Shown here: positions 46,303 through 54,902 of the stretch, in pieces
Position numbering within the stretch: the stretch's first letter is position 1
How the letters are laid out: each line of letters opens with the position of its first letter
Notes under the pieces: generated by a model
What the model saw: the letters and a program-made list of their open reading frames with translations, nothing else
What the model was told of the DNA's origin: nothing
The model's database searches: none
Assembly (NCBI RefSeq): GCF_003058085.1
Contig: NZ_QBUD01000003.1
Coordinates: 62,001 to 126,000 of the forward strand
Direction of reading: 5' to 3'
DNA: 64,000 nt
DNA from: Yoonia sediminilitoris
GTDB taxonomy: Bacteria; Pseudomonadota; Alphaproteobacteria; Rhodobacterales; Rhodobacteraceae
Made by a program: the position numbers and the translations under genes

Positions 46303-46491
46303 ATCGAGGCCCGCACGGTGGAGCTTTTGCCCGCGAACCGAATTGTCTTTAGGCGCAAAGAACAGTTTTCTACCCGGCTCTTTCACCCACTCTTAGGAAA
46401 TACTGAGCGTTTCACGAACGGCAGAAATGCGAAAGCTTCGGCGCAAATCAGGAGGTCGAGATTTGTTGGTATCCGACATTGCCAAACCCTC
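46303..46491. other. Non-coding stretch between the IS remnant and the esterase gene
   Basis: It continues the frame of the IS remnant with stops. One 28-codon ORF (46479-46393, minus) has a strong AGGAGG 9 nt before its ATG, overlapping the esterase stop, but the peptide (MSDTNKSRPPDLRRSF...) matches nothing I know. No terminator was recognised. Confidence 0.4.
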
Positions 46492-47322
46492 CTATTCCTC
46501 TGCCTCCAGCCCCTCGAACCAATCCAGCGTCATCGCGGTCCAACCGCGCGGAATGCCATGCCCGCCGGGATGTAGCGCGAATTCAAGGGCTGTGCCGGGC
46601 ATGCAGTCTTCCCATTTCCGCCGCCAGAACCGATCCGTCATCGTGAATGTATCGGGTCGCAGCATGTCGCAGGCGTTTTCCGCCCGCCAAACCTGCATCG
46701 CTTGCCAGACGTCGCCCTGATAGATGCGCCCGCCGCCCAACGGCCGCCCTTCGAGCGGGACGGTCTGGTCTTTCCAGCCGTGGGTTTGCATCAGCCGCAC
46801 CGGACCGTTGCAGGCAGCGGGTTCCGGTTTCCAGAAACTGCCGCCGACGGGCGCGTAGGCAGCGAACATGTCAGGTTCAGCGCAGGCGAGGTAGCTGGTC
46901 ATTGACCCACCCACGGAAAACCCCGCAAGGATCATCGCGCTACGGTCCAGCCCGAAACGGGCCGCCGCATCGTCTGCGACCGATGCCAGATAAGCGATAT
47001 CGTCGCGGTTCTTGGGTCTGTCGGGATGGAAATACCAGCCAGTGCCAAAGCGTCCCGGACGGTCCTGCCCGTTTGCCCCGATGACCGCATATCCTCGCGC
47101 AATCAGCGTATCCACCATGCCGCGATTGCGCAGCGCCCCGGCCCCTGTGCCCCCGGCCCCGTGCAGCCAGAGGATCGCGGGCGCCTTGTCAGGCGTATCG
47201 GGCAGGGCGATATGATAGGTGCCGGTGGTAACAACACAAGCGTCGGCCTGTTCCGTGCAAGCTGCCTGCAACGACGTCCCAAACGCCGCGAACGCGGCAG
47301 CCGTCAGCCAGCCCCGCATCAT
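46492..47322 (-). CDS. Secreted esterase, LpqC/PHB-depolymerase-like
   Basis: 276 aa with a signal peptide (LQAACTEQ). LWLHGAGGTGAGALRN gives the oxyanion site, the nucleophile Ser is in LAGFSVGGSMTSYLA, and His is in HPGGHGIPRGW. The family (LpqC, feruloyl-esterase/PHB-depolymerase-like) hydrolyses esters outside the cytoplasm; the real substrate is unknown. ATG at 47322 overlaps the rhodanese stop by 4 nt. Last gene of a five-gene secretory operon with Sco and two Cys-rich proteins. Confidence 0.82.
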   Translation of the reverse strand: MMRGWLTAAAFAAFGTSLQAACTEQADACVVTTGTYHIALPDTPDKAPAILWLHGAGGTGAGALRNRGMVDTLIARGYAVIGANGQDRPGRFGTGWYFHPDRPKNRDDIAYLASVADDAAARFGLDRSAMILAGFSVGGSMTSYLACAEPDMFAAYAPVGGSFWKPEPAACNGPVRLMQTHGWKDQTVPLEGRPLGGGRIYQGDVWQAMQVWRAENACDMLRPDTFTMTDRFWRRKWEDCMPGTALEFALHPGGHGIPRGWTAMTLDWFEGLEAEE

Positions 47323-47783
47323 CCTTCCTTCACTACAGGCAGACCGCGTTTTAGCCAGCCGGGTCCTGCCGCAGACCCCATCATGCCTTCGGGCACATCA
47401 ATGATCCGGGTAAAACCCGCCTTTGCCAGTTGGTTGGCCACTCTTGCGGAACGGACCCCCCGTGCGCAGATCAGCGCGATCGGCGCGTCTTTGTTGCCAT
47501 CGGTCAGAGTAAGCAGCGCATCGGCAAAATCGTCACGGCGCAGATCGACGCGATGCGCCCCTTCGCCACTGCCGGTACGCGCCCATTCATCGGGGCGGCG
47601 GATGTCGATTAATGTGATCTTTCCCTCAACTGCGGCAGCATGGGCCTGCGGTGCGGTCAATTGTGCGCCTGCGACGTCCTCAGTGATCAACGCATAGAAC
47701 AGGTTGGTGTTGAACAAGGCGGCGACTCCCACACCACCTGCGCAAGCGACACCAAAGAGCAGCGCGCGCCGCGACATCTGCAT
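47319..47783 (-). CDS. Exported rhodanese-domain protein
   Basis: 154 aa. Twin-arginine-like leader (MSRRALLFGVACAGGVG) that may also stay as a membrane anchor, then one rhodanese domain (about 42-150): LIDIRRPDEWARTG and active-site Cys106 in ICARGVRSARVA. Rhodaneses carry sulfane sulfur or act as redox/phosphatase-like domains. ATG at 47783 overlaps the Sco stop by one base. Its place next to a Sco protein suggests periplasmic thiol or sulfur chemistry. Confidence 0.88.
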   Translation of the reverse strand: MQMSRRALLFGVACAGGVGVAALFNTNLFYALITEDVAGAQLTAPQAHAAAVEGKITLIDIRRPDEWARTGSGEGAHRVDLRRDDFADALLTLTDGNKDAPIALICARGVRSARVANQLAKAGFTRIIDVPEGMMGSAAGPGWLKRGLPVVKEG

Positions 47784-48340
47784 CAGCTTTTGTGCGCGCT
47801 AAGATAGGGTGTGATGATGCCAACCGCTTGATCCACATCCATGACAGGTGGCACGAGGGTGAGGACCTCGCCATCGCTGTCCAGCAGATACAGAAAGCTG
47901 CCATGCGCGAACACTTCGCCACCTGCGGGGTCGGTAAAGAGCACCTCTTTCTCGACCGAAAAGGCATCATAGGCTATTTGCAAGGCCGCCTCTGAACCCG
48001 TCAACCCGACAAAATCGGGGTGATATTGCGCCAGCGGTTGCCCGATATTGGCGACAGTATCGCGCGCAGCGTCCACCGTGATCATCACCGGTGTGAGCAG
48101 TCCAACATCTGCCAATTCATCCACGATATCGGCCATCAACGGCAAGCTTGCCGAACAGATCTGTTCGCAGTTGGCATAGCCAAAGAACAAAAGCTGGAGA
48201 TGGCCGTCAGGGGCAACCTGCGTGCGGTTTACGCCGAATTGGTCAACCAGACTGAACGCCCCGCCTATGTTGAACGGAAAATCGTTTGCATAGGCGGGGC
48301 CAGCAGCAATTGCCGCGATCAAGGTTGCTGCGTGGATCAT
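47783..48340 (-). CDS. SCO family protein (periplasmic Cu/thiol protein)
   Basis: 185 aa with a signal peptide (GPAYA/NDF). The copper/redox motif is Cys58-x3-Cys62 in YANCEQICSAS, and the third ligand His146 is in VFAHGSFLYLLD. Sco proteins deliver Cu to, or keep reduced, Cu sites such as CuA of cytochrome oxidase. No oxidase genes lie near, so another target, perhaps the adjacent Cys-rich proteins, is possible. ATG at 48340 overlaps the previous gene by 4 nt. Confidence 0.88.
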   Translation of the reverse strand: MIHAATLIAAIAAGPAYANDFPFNIGGAFSLVDQFGVNRTQVAPDGHLQLLFFGYANCEQICSASLPLMADIVDELADVGLLTPVMITVDAARDTVANIGQPLAQYHPDFVGLTGSEAALQIAYDAFSVEKEVLFTDPAGGEVFAHGSFLYLLDSDGEVLTLVPPVMDVDQAVGIITPYLSAHKS

Positions 48341-48903
48341 TCGAAAAGGTCATCCTTGATTTCTTCGTCCTGCACGAGCCCCAGCCCAAAGTAGCCTTCG
48401 CTTGCGATTTCAGCCAGCACCCGTGGGTCGCGGCGGAACCACGGGCCTTTGCCTGCTGCGTCGGGATGGTTTTCGGCCCAGACCTTTGTCCAGCTATTGG
48501 CGCGAACCCATTCATCACTATCAAGCACGCGTATGCGCTGGACCAGATAGATGTTCTTTGCGCCAAGATACTCGTCTTCCAGCAGCAGGCCATCCACTTC
48601 GACGGTCTGCGTGCAATAGGGTAGCAGTTCCTGCACTGCCCCGGTGAAGGCAGCCTGCGCGTTCTTGTTAGGAAACACCAGAACATTATCAGCGCTGCGC
48701 ACAAGGCCCAACTGCCGATTGCCAGCGCCGCAGTTGTCCGGGCAGTCGCCGGTCAGTTCACACAGGATATCGACGACTTTTGCCTCGAACCGGGCGGGCT
48801 GTTCGGCGTAAAGGTTCCAGGTTTTCGCTTCGGACCCTTCGGAAAAGTCCTGCGCCATAGCGGGGGTTGCAACAAGTGCGATCAGGAAAAAGAGATGCTT
48901 CAT
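48337..48903 (-). CDS. Exported Cys-rich protein, unknown function (paralogue of the upstream gene product)
   Basis: 188 aa. Signal peptide cleaved after Ala17 (AMA/QDF). Cysteines at 48, 54, 58 and 97 occur in VDILCELTGDCPDNCGAGN and LLPYCTQTVEVDG. The order VxDxxC...C-x3-C...GLxxxxDxV...VEVDGLL is shared with the 151-aa protein encoded just upstream, so the two look like diverged paralogues. A small beta-barrel-like fold with a metal or disulfide site is my guess. ATG at 48903 overlaps its neighbour by 4 nt. Confidence 0.7.
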   Translation of the reverse strand: MKHLFFLIALVATPAMAQDFSEGSEAKTWNLYAEQPARFEAKVVDILCELTGDCPDNCGAGNRQLGLVRSADNVLVFPNKNAQAAFTGAVQELLPYCTQTVEVDGLLLEDEYLGAKNIYLVQRIRVLDSDEWVRANSWTKVWAENHPDAAGKGPWFRRDPRVLAEIASEGYFGLGLVQDEEIKDDLFE

Positions 48904-49355
48904 TGGTCGGCCTCCGGAACGGCAAAGGGGGGCACGGGGCCATAGCTGTCATGGCTCAGGTTCTGGATATCAAGGTCGCTCACGACCTCTTCCACGATCA
49001 GGTAGTTCAGCCCGTCGCGTTCATAAAACATCCCGTCCGCCTCGACCACATGACTGGCAAGGCGCAGTTGCGTATCGCCGCTGGCATTGTCCGTGCTGTC
49101 CTCGATCTTGAGTACCATATAGACGGTCCCATCCTCGGCCAGCAGACCAACGGGAATACCCCCCGCAGAGCACCAGAGCGCACAGGTATGGTGCGCGGTG
49201 CCAACAACCGCATCCGGGCCGCCCATGACGCCCGAGAAATAGCACCATGTGTCGATGATCTCGCCTTTGACGCTGATCCTTTCACCCTCTGCCGCGCTCG
49301 CCTGTGCGGCGGACAGGACAGAGCAGGCGAAGAGTGCCGAAGATAAAATTTTCAC
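48900..49355 (-). CDS. Exported Cys/His protein, unknown function; first gene of the Sco operon
   Basis: 151 aa. Signal peptide ends near Ala22 (ASAAE). The key residues are Cys38 (IIDTWCYFSG), His55-His56 and Cys58-x3-Cys62 (TAHHTCALWCSAGG), then GLLAEDGTVYMVLK and VVEADGMFYERDGLN. This VxDxxC...HxxCAxxC...G pattern occurs in small periplasmic proteins of unknown role and suggests a metal site, perhaps copper given the Sco neighbour. GTG at 49355, with a G-run about 8 nt upstream. Confidence 0.7.
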   Translation of the reverse strand: MKILSSALFACSVLSAAQASAAEGERISVKGEIIDTWCYFSGVMGGPDAVVGTAHHTCALWCSAGGIPVGLLAEDGTVYMVLKIEDSTDNASGDTQLRLASHVVEADGMFYERDGLNYLIVEEVVSDLDIQNLSHDSYGPVPPFAVPEADQ

Positions 49356-49584
49356 GAATGCGCCCCCTGAATGAATGAGCGAAGTTGAGCACAGGACCGT
49401 ATTACAAACAACTCACGTTCGATTGAGGGCGCGCGTACGGGCCGTCCGGGGCACCAAAATGATCAAAATGGTTTATGTCACCGCTGCTGCATCAAGTCTT
49501 TCGGCCTTGCCCAACGATGCAAATGGCAATGCGCATAAAGGGGCGGATGCTGCAAGACGCATGAATGTCTTCAAACCTCGCCAA
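49356..49584. other. 229-bp region without a supported gene
   Basis: Upstream region of the Sco operon and 3' flank of the broken regulator. A possible 41-codon plus-strand reading from 49460 has no family match or ribosome site. The operon promoter should lie here, but I could not pick convincing -35/-10 boxes. Confidence 0.4.
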
Positions 49585-50117
49585 TCATGCAGTCATTCCA
49601 TAGGGCAAGCACCAGATTTTTGATAAACGTTCTTCGATGTTCAGGCGCTTAATAAGCTCTTGGCGGGCGATCAGGGCCTGTTCCGTTTGTTTGGAACTCG
49701 AGGCCGGCACAGCGTTGATGATGCATTCGGCAGCAGCAAGATAACTGATAATCGAGTTGGAAGTGAAGCTGCTGTGGTGCGGCACAAAAATCGAAGCCTT
49801 TGCGTTGGCAGTAAGCGGTGAACTGGCAAGGTCTGTGATTGTGACACGCCGTGCTTCTGAGATGAGTTTGATTGCCCTCTCAAAGCTCTCAGCGTCAAAG
49901 TTGTCCACGAAATGATCGATATTCGCTTGGTTCTCGTGACAAAGCTGCGCTGCGCGTTGTTTGATCGGCTGATCTGCGTTTGAGGTCACTGATTGCGCTT
50001 GGTTAAGATAGAACGACCCCGGCTGTCGCGGACGTGTGGCAAGCAATGCTTTTTGAAACGGACCAAAGCCCGAATAACCAAGCGCTTTCGCAAGTCGAGT
50101 GATCGTGGACGGGTTGG
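49585..50117 (-). pseudogene. RpiR/MurR-type transcriptional regulator, doubly truncated
   Basis: The minus strand reads NPSTITRLAKALGYSGFGPF, the recognition helix region of RpiR HTH domains, then ATRPRQPGSFY and FERAIKLISEARRV. It jumps directly to ITDLASSPLTANAKASIFVP, the late SIS domain. About 70 residues of the sugar-phosphate-binding SIS core and the first 40-50 residues, including the start codon, are missing. The 5' break at about 50117 abuts the broken beta-keto acid cleavage gene on the other strand. Not expected to be functional. Confidence 0.82.
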
Positions 50118-50440
50118 TACCTATCCTTTACGGCGCAAATGATATTGCGCTTTTGGGCAATGAAATCATCCAAGGCCGCGTCCCGAACGCAGACTTTCAG
50201 GCGCTCATCGTTCTTGGGCGCTACAGCGCTGGCCAACAGTCTGATCCCGATGCTTTGGCGCCACTGGTAGAACAGCTTTGCCAAGTCGTACCCTCCTTCG
50301 ATTGGGCCGCTTGCGCGTTTGGGAAATCTGAGACCGAATGCTTGAGGCGGGCTTCCGAGTCGGGTGGTAAGGTGCGAGTTGGGTTTGAAAACAACCTGTT
50401 TGATAGTACGGCACGCTCGCCAAAAAAACGCAGCCCGCGT
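50117..50440 (+). pseudogene. Beta-keto acid cleavage enzyme (BKACE, DUF849), truncated at both ends
   Basis: The fragment reads PILYGANDIALLGNEIIQGR, then ALIVLGRYSAGQQSDPDALA, FDWAACAFGKSETECL and GGKVRVGFENNLFDS, the middle-to-late blocks of BKACE proteins. These cleave a beta-keto acid with acetyl-CoA into acetoacetate and a new CoA ester. The N-terminal half, with the zinc ligands, and the last 40 or so residues are lost; the frame then runs into the CoA-transferase gene. The 5' break coincides with that of the regulator. Confidence 0.82.
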
Positions 50441-50458
50441 GGCCGGGGTCGTCCGGCT

Positions 50459-50825
50459 ATGAAACCGGTGCAGTCGCCCCAAGCCGCCGCCGACCTCATC
50501 CCGGTTGGGGTGCCGATCATGATCGGCGGGTTCATGGGCGTCAGTTCCCTGAACCGTTTGATTGACGCCAGCGCCAGCGCGAGCCGCAAAAACCCGACCA
50601 CATCGCAAACGACACCGCCTTGCCCGAAGCGGAGACCGGCAAGCCGATGATGTAGGCAACTTGGAGTACACCCTGACGGCGCAGAACTATAACCCTATTA
50701 TGGCGCTCGCGGCCGAAACCATGATCAGCGAGGCAGACCATATCCTGCCCTTTGGCATGATCCCACCAGACGCCGTCCGCAGCCCCGGCGTGCTGGAGGA
50801 TCACCTGCTGGAAAGGTCAAATTGA
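50459..50825 (+). pseudogene. Acetoacetate-type CoA-transferase subunit A, deleted and frameshifted
   Basis: Starts intact (ATG 50459): MKPVQSPQAAADLIP, IMIGGFMGVSSLNRLIDA. A frameshift near a run of five A shifts the text to IANDTALPEAETGKP. A deletion of about 120 codons then joins this to DDVGNLEYTLTAQNYNPIMA, the true C-terminal part, which continues to the stop at 50825. The matches are to AtoD-like subunits (about 216 aa). AtoDA would activate the acetoacetate produced by the neighbouring BKACE. Confidence 0.85.
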
Positions 50826-51372
50826 TGGACGCCCAGACCAGAATTCTCGAACACGTCGCACAGAACATACAGCCCGGAATGCTGCTAAGGCCTGGTATCG
50901 GCCTCCCGTTTTTAGTGGCGCATGATACCGAACAAGATACGGGCGTTTTCTTTCAGGCGCAAAACGGTGTTATCAGCCTCGGCGACCCAGCGCCGACAGG
51001 CATGGAAGATCGCATTCTAGACGGATCCGGCGGGTGGTTTCATCACCGCGATCCCAGGTGCCGCCGCAACAGACAGCGCGACCGGCTTTGGTCTGATCCG
51101 GGGCGGACACATAGATTTGACAGTTCTCGGCGACTGCACGTTGACGCTCACGGGATGCCTGCAAACTGGAAAATACCGGAAAATTTGTGCCCGGCATGGG
51201 CGGCGCAACGGACCTTATCTCCGGTGCCCGCAGGGTGATCGTTGCAATGACACAAACAGCGAAGCGCGTCAGTAAGAAGATCCCACCATGTACGCTCCCG
51301 ATTGCGTCGTCCAAGGCAGTCGATTTGATTGTAACCGAACTCGCGGCACTTCAGCCATCGTCGACGAATTGA
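50825..51372 (+). pseudogene. Acetoacetate-type CoA-transferase subunit B, multiply frameshifted
   Basis: ATG at 50825 overlaps the subunit A stop (TGATG), preserving the old operon layout. MDAQTRILEHVAQNIQPGML and GVFFQAQNGVISLGD read in frame 1, [20 protein letters not shown] and [10 protein letters not shown] in a second frame, [13 protein letters not shown] back in the first, then [20 protein letters not shown] to [12 protein letters not shown] in a third frame. At least three frameshifts exist but almost the full length is retained, so inactivation is recent relative to subunit A. Confidence 0.85.
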
Positions 51373-51615
51373 CCCTGTTGAAGCATGCTGAAGATGCCTG
51401 AATTGACAAAGTAATTTCCATGACTGAAGCCGCGTTGATCATTCCGCATTATTTGCGGGTGACTGATTGCTGAAAAGAGCCCGTAATATGCGCCAGAGCG
51501 GTCATTGGCGCAGCCGCTGCGAATTCACTCTTTGTCACGCTTGTCACAGGCGGAAGCTCTCACAGATGTCGCGTACCTTAAGCCAATAGCGGGTCCGAAT
51601 TCTGGCCAAAGAAAT
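51373..51615. other. Region after the CoA-transferase remnants without a supported gene
   Basis: About 240 bp with no convincing ORF. The sequence has lower coding bias than the flanks and may be further remnants of the decayed operon, but no protein family is recognisable. Confidence 0.4.
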
Positions 51616-51650
51616 GCAAAATGCCGGGGCGTTGCGGCCCCGGCATTTCA
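51616..51650 (-). terminator. Rho-independent terminator of the substrate-binding-protein gene
   Basis: AATGCCGGGGC and GCCCCGGCATT form a 10-11-bp stem with a 4-6-nt loop, followed on the minus strand by TTTTGCATTTC. It lies 18-52 nt past the stop codon of the SBP gene and marks the end of the ABC-transporter transcription unit. Confidence 0.8.
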
Positions 51651-51667
51651 TTTGAGACAAGTTCTGC

Positions 51668-52861
51668 TTACCTGATCAGCTCAGCCGCCCAAGCGCCATC
51701 GACAACGCTACTCTTGCTGAACAGGCCAGCCACGTCGCCGTTTTCGTCAAAGTCCTGATTGCCAGCGGCCCCTTCGTAGTTGATGTCACCACCATCGGCG
51801 AGGATCGCTTTGGCTTTTTCCCATTCACCGGGGTAGATCACCTCACCCGGTGCACTTGAAATGTCGCGCAGCGCGGCGGATACAGATGCACGGTCGTCAG
51901 ACCCTGCTTTTTCGATTGCCAGTGCCAGCATGAATGTCGCGTCATAGCTGTTCGGCACAAACGGATCACCGGCCGGAATACCTGCGCCTTCGGCCAGTGC
52001 CTGCCACGCGCCAAAGGCAGGCGTGGAATCGTCTGAGGCCGCTGTTGTAAAGGTCACGTTGGTCATATTCTCGGCACCCAACTGCTCGATCACCTCGTCA
52101 GACAACATGCCATCGGCCCCGATGAATGTGCTGAACGCGCCGGTTTCCAGTGCGTTGCGCATCAGGGTGATCCCGCCGGAGCCATAATAGGCAAACAGCG
52201 CCAGATTGTCGGACGTGGCCCCCAGCGTGGCCACTTCGGACCGGTAGGACGCTTTGCTTGGCTCATGCGCCTCGTTCGCAGTCACGGTGCCACCGGCTGC
52301 GGTGAAGGCTTCGGCAAACACCCCTGCAATCGCTGCGTTATAATCATCGTTGGCGTAGGATACGGCCAGCTCTGTGATCCCCTGCTCGATCGCGAGTTCA
52401 GCAAGGGCAACACCCTGATAGGCATCAGACGCCGCAGCGCGGAAGACAAGGTCAGTGCCGTCTTCCATGGTGCTGATCGCTGGCGACGAGGCCGAGACAG
52501 ACAGCGTTGTCACACCCGCAGGGATCGATACAGATTCAGCTTGTGCAATCGCCGCACCCGAACAAACCGGCCCAAGGATGGCCGAAACAGAGTTGACGTT
52601 GATCAGTTTCGTGACCGCATCAACCGCCGCCACCGGATCACAGCCAGAGTCAGCGCGAATGATGTTCAGCGCCTGCCCGTCAGCGAACATGCCGCCCTGG
52701 TCGTTAATGTTCTTGGCAGCCAGATCCACGGCCTGCGCCATGGGGGCCACCAGATCAGGGATCGGGCCTGTCAGGGCCAACGGATTGCCAATGTTGACGT
52801 CGGCCATGGCGGCGGTTGAACACAGCATTGCCGCTGCGGTGGAAAGAAGTGTCTTTTTCAT
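51668..52861 (-). CDS. Branched-chain-amino-acid-type ABC transporter substrate-binding protein
   Basis: 397 aa. Signal peptide MKKTLLSTAAAMLCSTAAMA, then the type I periplasmic-binding fold of the LivJ family (NIGNPLALTGPIPDLVAPMA, GPVCSGAAIAQAES, PFVPNSYDATFMLALAIEKA). These proteins bind amino acids, amides or related small molecules. Divergent neighbours for sarcosine and dimethylglycine breakdown suggest an N-methylated glycine or similar ligand rather than leucine; that is inference. ATG at 52861. Last gene of the liv-type operon. Confidence 0.88.
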   Translation of the reverse strand: MKKTLLSTAAAMLCSTAAMADVNIGNPLALTGPIPDLVAPMAQAVDLAAKNINDQGGMFADGQALNIIRADSGCDPVAAVDAVTKLINVNSVSAILGPVCSGAAIAQAESVSIPAGVTTLSVSASSPAISTMEDGTDLVFRAAASDAYQGVALAELAIEQGITELAVSYANDDYNAAIAGVFAEAFTAAGGTVTANEAHEPSKASYRSEVATLGATSDNLALFAYYGSGGITLMRNALETGAFSTFIGADGMLSDEVIEQLGAENMTNVTFTTAASDDSTPAFGAWQALAEGAGIPAGDPFVPNSYDATFMLALAIEKAGSDDRASVSAALRDISSAPGEVIYPGEWEKAKAILADGGDINYEGAAGNQDFDENGDVAGLFSKSSVVDGAWAAELIR

Positions 52862-52880
52862 TATGGTCTCCCTGAACCTG

Positions 52881-53951
52881 CTATTCTTGTTTTCTGCGCT
52901 GAGGCGACGCAGGCCGCGCCTCTGGCAATATCCCTTGGGGATATTTCTGTAGAATCACCTGCAAAAGCAAGCCGATTAGCATCATCCGCAGGAAACCAGC
53001 GCGTGTGCGCAGGGCACCCGGGTCAACGGTGTCAAAGATGTATGCGAACAGATCAATCGCGCCGGTGATCAGCAGCTCGGAAGCCGACCAGATCGTCCAG
53101 ATCAAGAACGCGCCCAGCATCGCACCCCTGTTGTTGCCGGACCCGCCCGCAATCAGCATGACCCAGACAAGGAACGTCACCTTGGCACTGTCAAATGTGT
53201 TTGTGGGCTCGATCAGGCGCAAGTGCTGCGCAAAGAGCGCGCCACCAAGGCCCATGATCGCGGCGCCGATCACGAATGCCTCGATCCGCCGTGCGGTCAC
53301 GTTCTTGCCCGCCGCCCGTGCAGCCGGTTCGTTTTCGCGGATCGCCGTCATCATCCGGCCCCATGGCGAGGTGCGCGCGCGTTCCAGCATCCAGTAGATC
53401 ACAAGCATCACAAACAGGATCGTCCCGGTAAAGAACGGCTGCCACCACCAGTTCGGCAATCCGTCAAAGAAGGCGGACCAGCTTTCGGGGGTGCCGAACC
53501 AGCTCATCGGCCAACTGGAATAGAACCGTTCTTCTGAAAAATGTTCCCATGCGCGGGGGATCTTGTTGATCCCGCGCGGCCCGTTGGTGATATCGGTTTC
53601 GTTCTTGAAGATCAGCTTGATGATCTCGGCGATGCCAATTGTTGCAATGGCCAGATAGTCAGACCGCAGCCGGATACAGATAAAGCCGATCACGGCGGCC
53701 ACAAGCGTGGATGCAATCATCGCCACGAACATGGCCACCGGCAGCGGCCAGCCAAAGCCGCCAAGGTGAAAGGTGCTTTCTGCCGTGGTCAACAGCGCAT
53801 AGGTATAGGCCCCCACGGCCGCAAACCCAACGATACCCACGTTGAACAGCCCTGCGAACCCCCACTGAACGTTCAGCCCCAGTGCAAAGATCGCATAGAT
53901 ACCGCCAACGGTCAGCAGCGACAGAAAATAAAGGAGGATGCCTGCGTCCAT
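52881..53951 (-). CDS. Branched-chain-type ABC transporter permease (LivM-like)
   Basis: 356 aa with about ten hydrophobic segments. GLNVQWGFAGLFNVGIVGFA and IRLRSDYLAIATIGIAEIIK are the LivM signatures, and GKNVTARRIEAFVIGAAIMGLGG is the EAA-like loop. It forms the inner-membrane channel with the LivH-like partner. ATG at 53951 shares one base with the livH stop; the longer frame upstream is an overlap artefact. Confidence 0.9.
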   Translation of the reverse strand: MDAGILLYFLSLLTVGGIYAIFALGLNVQWGFAGLFNVGIVGFAAVGAYTYALLTTAESTFHLGGFGWPLPVAMFVAMIASTLVAAVIGFICIRLRSDYLAIATIGIAEIIKLIFKNETDITNGPRGINKIPRAWEHFSEERFYSSWPMSWFGTPESWSAFFDGLPNWWWQPFFTGTILFVMLVIYWMLERARTSPWGRMMTAIRENEPAARAAGKNVTARRIEAFVIGAAIMGLGGALFAQHLRLIEPTNTFDSAKVTFLVWVMLIAGGSGNNRGAMLGAFLIWTIWSASELLITGAIDLFAYIFDTVDPGALRTRAGFLRMMLIGLLLQVILQKYPQGILPEARPASPQRRKQE

Positions 53952-54901
53952 CAGAATGACCTCCCTTTGAACAGCCCTTGCGGGCGCACGATCAGCATGA
54001 TGACCATGATCGCAAAGGCGACCCCTGTTTTGTAGCCGGGGCTGATAAGGGGCGCATCGCCGATCCATGGATAGGCAGAAAGCTCCTCTGCCAGTCCGAT
54101 CACCAGCCCGCCAAAAACAGCACCGTAAGGTTTGCCGATGCCGCCGAGGATCGCGGCGGCAAACATCGGCAGCAGCATCCGAAAGCCCATCGTTGTTTCA
54201 AGCATCTGGATATCCATCGCCAGAAACACGCCCGCCGCCATCGCGCAGGCACCACCGACGATCCATGTGGCCCGGATCACCTGATCCACGTCAATCCCCG
54301 TGACATGGGCCAGATCGGGGCTGTCGGACACCGCCCGCATCGCTTTACCGATCCGGGTTCGGTTCAGCAGATAGCTCAGGGCAATGACGATCACGATCGT
54401 GCCGGTAAAGATGAACAGGTGCTTGTTGGGGATCAGCAAGAGCATGTCGATTGACTGGCTGAAGCTTTGCAACACTGTATTCGGCTTGGCGATGCCCTGC
54501 ACGAACGTCAACTGGTTCGGCCCCCAGATCACCTGCACCGCAGAGCGGATAATCAGCATCATGCCAAAGCTGGCCATCACAACCTTGATCGTGTCTGCCT
54601 TGCGGAAGGGTTTATAAAAATACTTGTCCGTCAGCAGGAACAGCCAGATCACAATCAACCCGGCAGGCACCGCGGCCACAAGCGGATGCACAGCAATCCC
54701 AAGCACTGATGTGATGATCGCCATCACTGTCCACGTGAGATAGGCCCCGGACATCATCACTTCGCCATGGGCAAAGTTGGCAAAGCGCAAGATACCGAAT
54801 GTCAGGGTGATCCCGATTGCGCCCAAGGCATAGATGCAGCCCAGTACCAAACCGGGGATGAAATAGAAATTGATGAACTCAAAACCGAATGCGTCCCACA
54901 T
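53951..54901 (-). CDS. Branched-chain-type ABC transporter permease (LivH-like)
   Basis: 316 aa with about eight hydrophobic segments. GCIYALGAIGITLTFGILRF and ANFAHGEVMMSGAYL are the LivH signature, and RTRIGKAMRAVSDSPDLAHV is the loop contacting the ATPases. ATG at 54901, 1 nt after the livF stop, with GGGGGA 7 nt upstream. Confidence 0.9.
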   Translation of the reverse strand: MWDAFGFEFINFYFIPGLVLGCIYALGAIGITLTFGILRFANFAHGEVMMSGAYLTWTVMAIITSVLGIAVHPLVAAVPAGLIVIWLFLLTDKYFYKPFRKADTIKVVMASFGMMLIIRSAVQVIWGPNQLTFVQGIAKPNTVLQSFSQSIDMLLLIPNKHLFIFTGTIVIVIALSYLLNRTRIGKAMRAVSDSPDLAHVTGIDVDQVIRATWIVGGACAMAAGVFLAMDIQMLETTMGFRMLLPMFAAAILGGIGKPYGAVFGGLVIGLAEELSAYPWIGDAPLISPGYKTGVAFAIMVIMLIVRPQGLFKGRSF

Positions 54902-54902
54902 A

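Noticed and set aside
46393..46479. 28-codon minus-strand ORF with a strong AGGAGG
   Set aside because: No recognisable product; the ribosome-like site is built from the esterase stop region, and the frame continues into IS debris with stops.
49375..49623. 82-codon plus-strand ORF upstream of the Sco operon
   Set aside because: Overlaps the regulator remnant, has no ribosome site and no family match.
50003..50671. 222-codon minus-strand open frame, considered as a transposase fragment
   Set aside because: The plus strand of the same stretch reads clear BKACE and CoA-transferase blocks, so the minus frame is a shadow, except for the RpiR part read in another frame.
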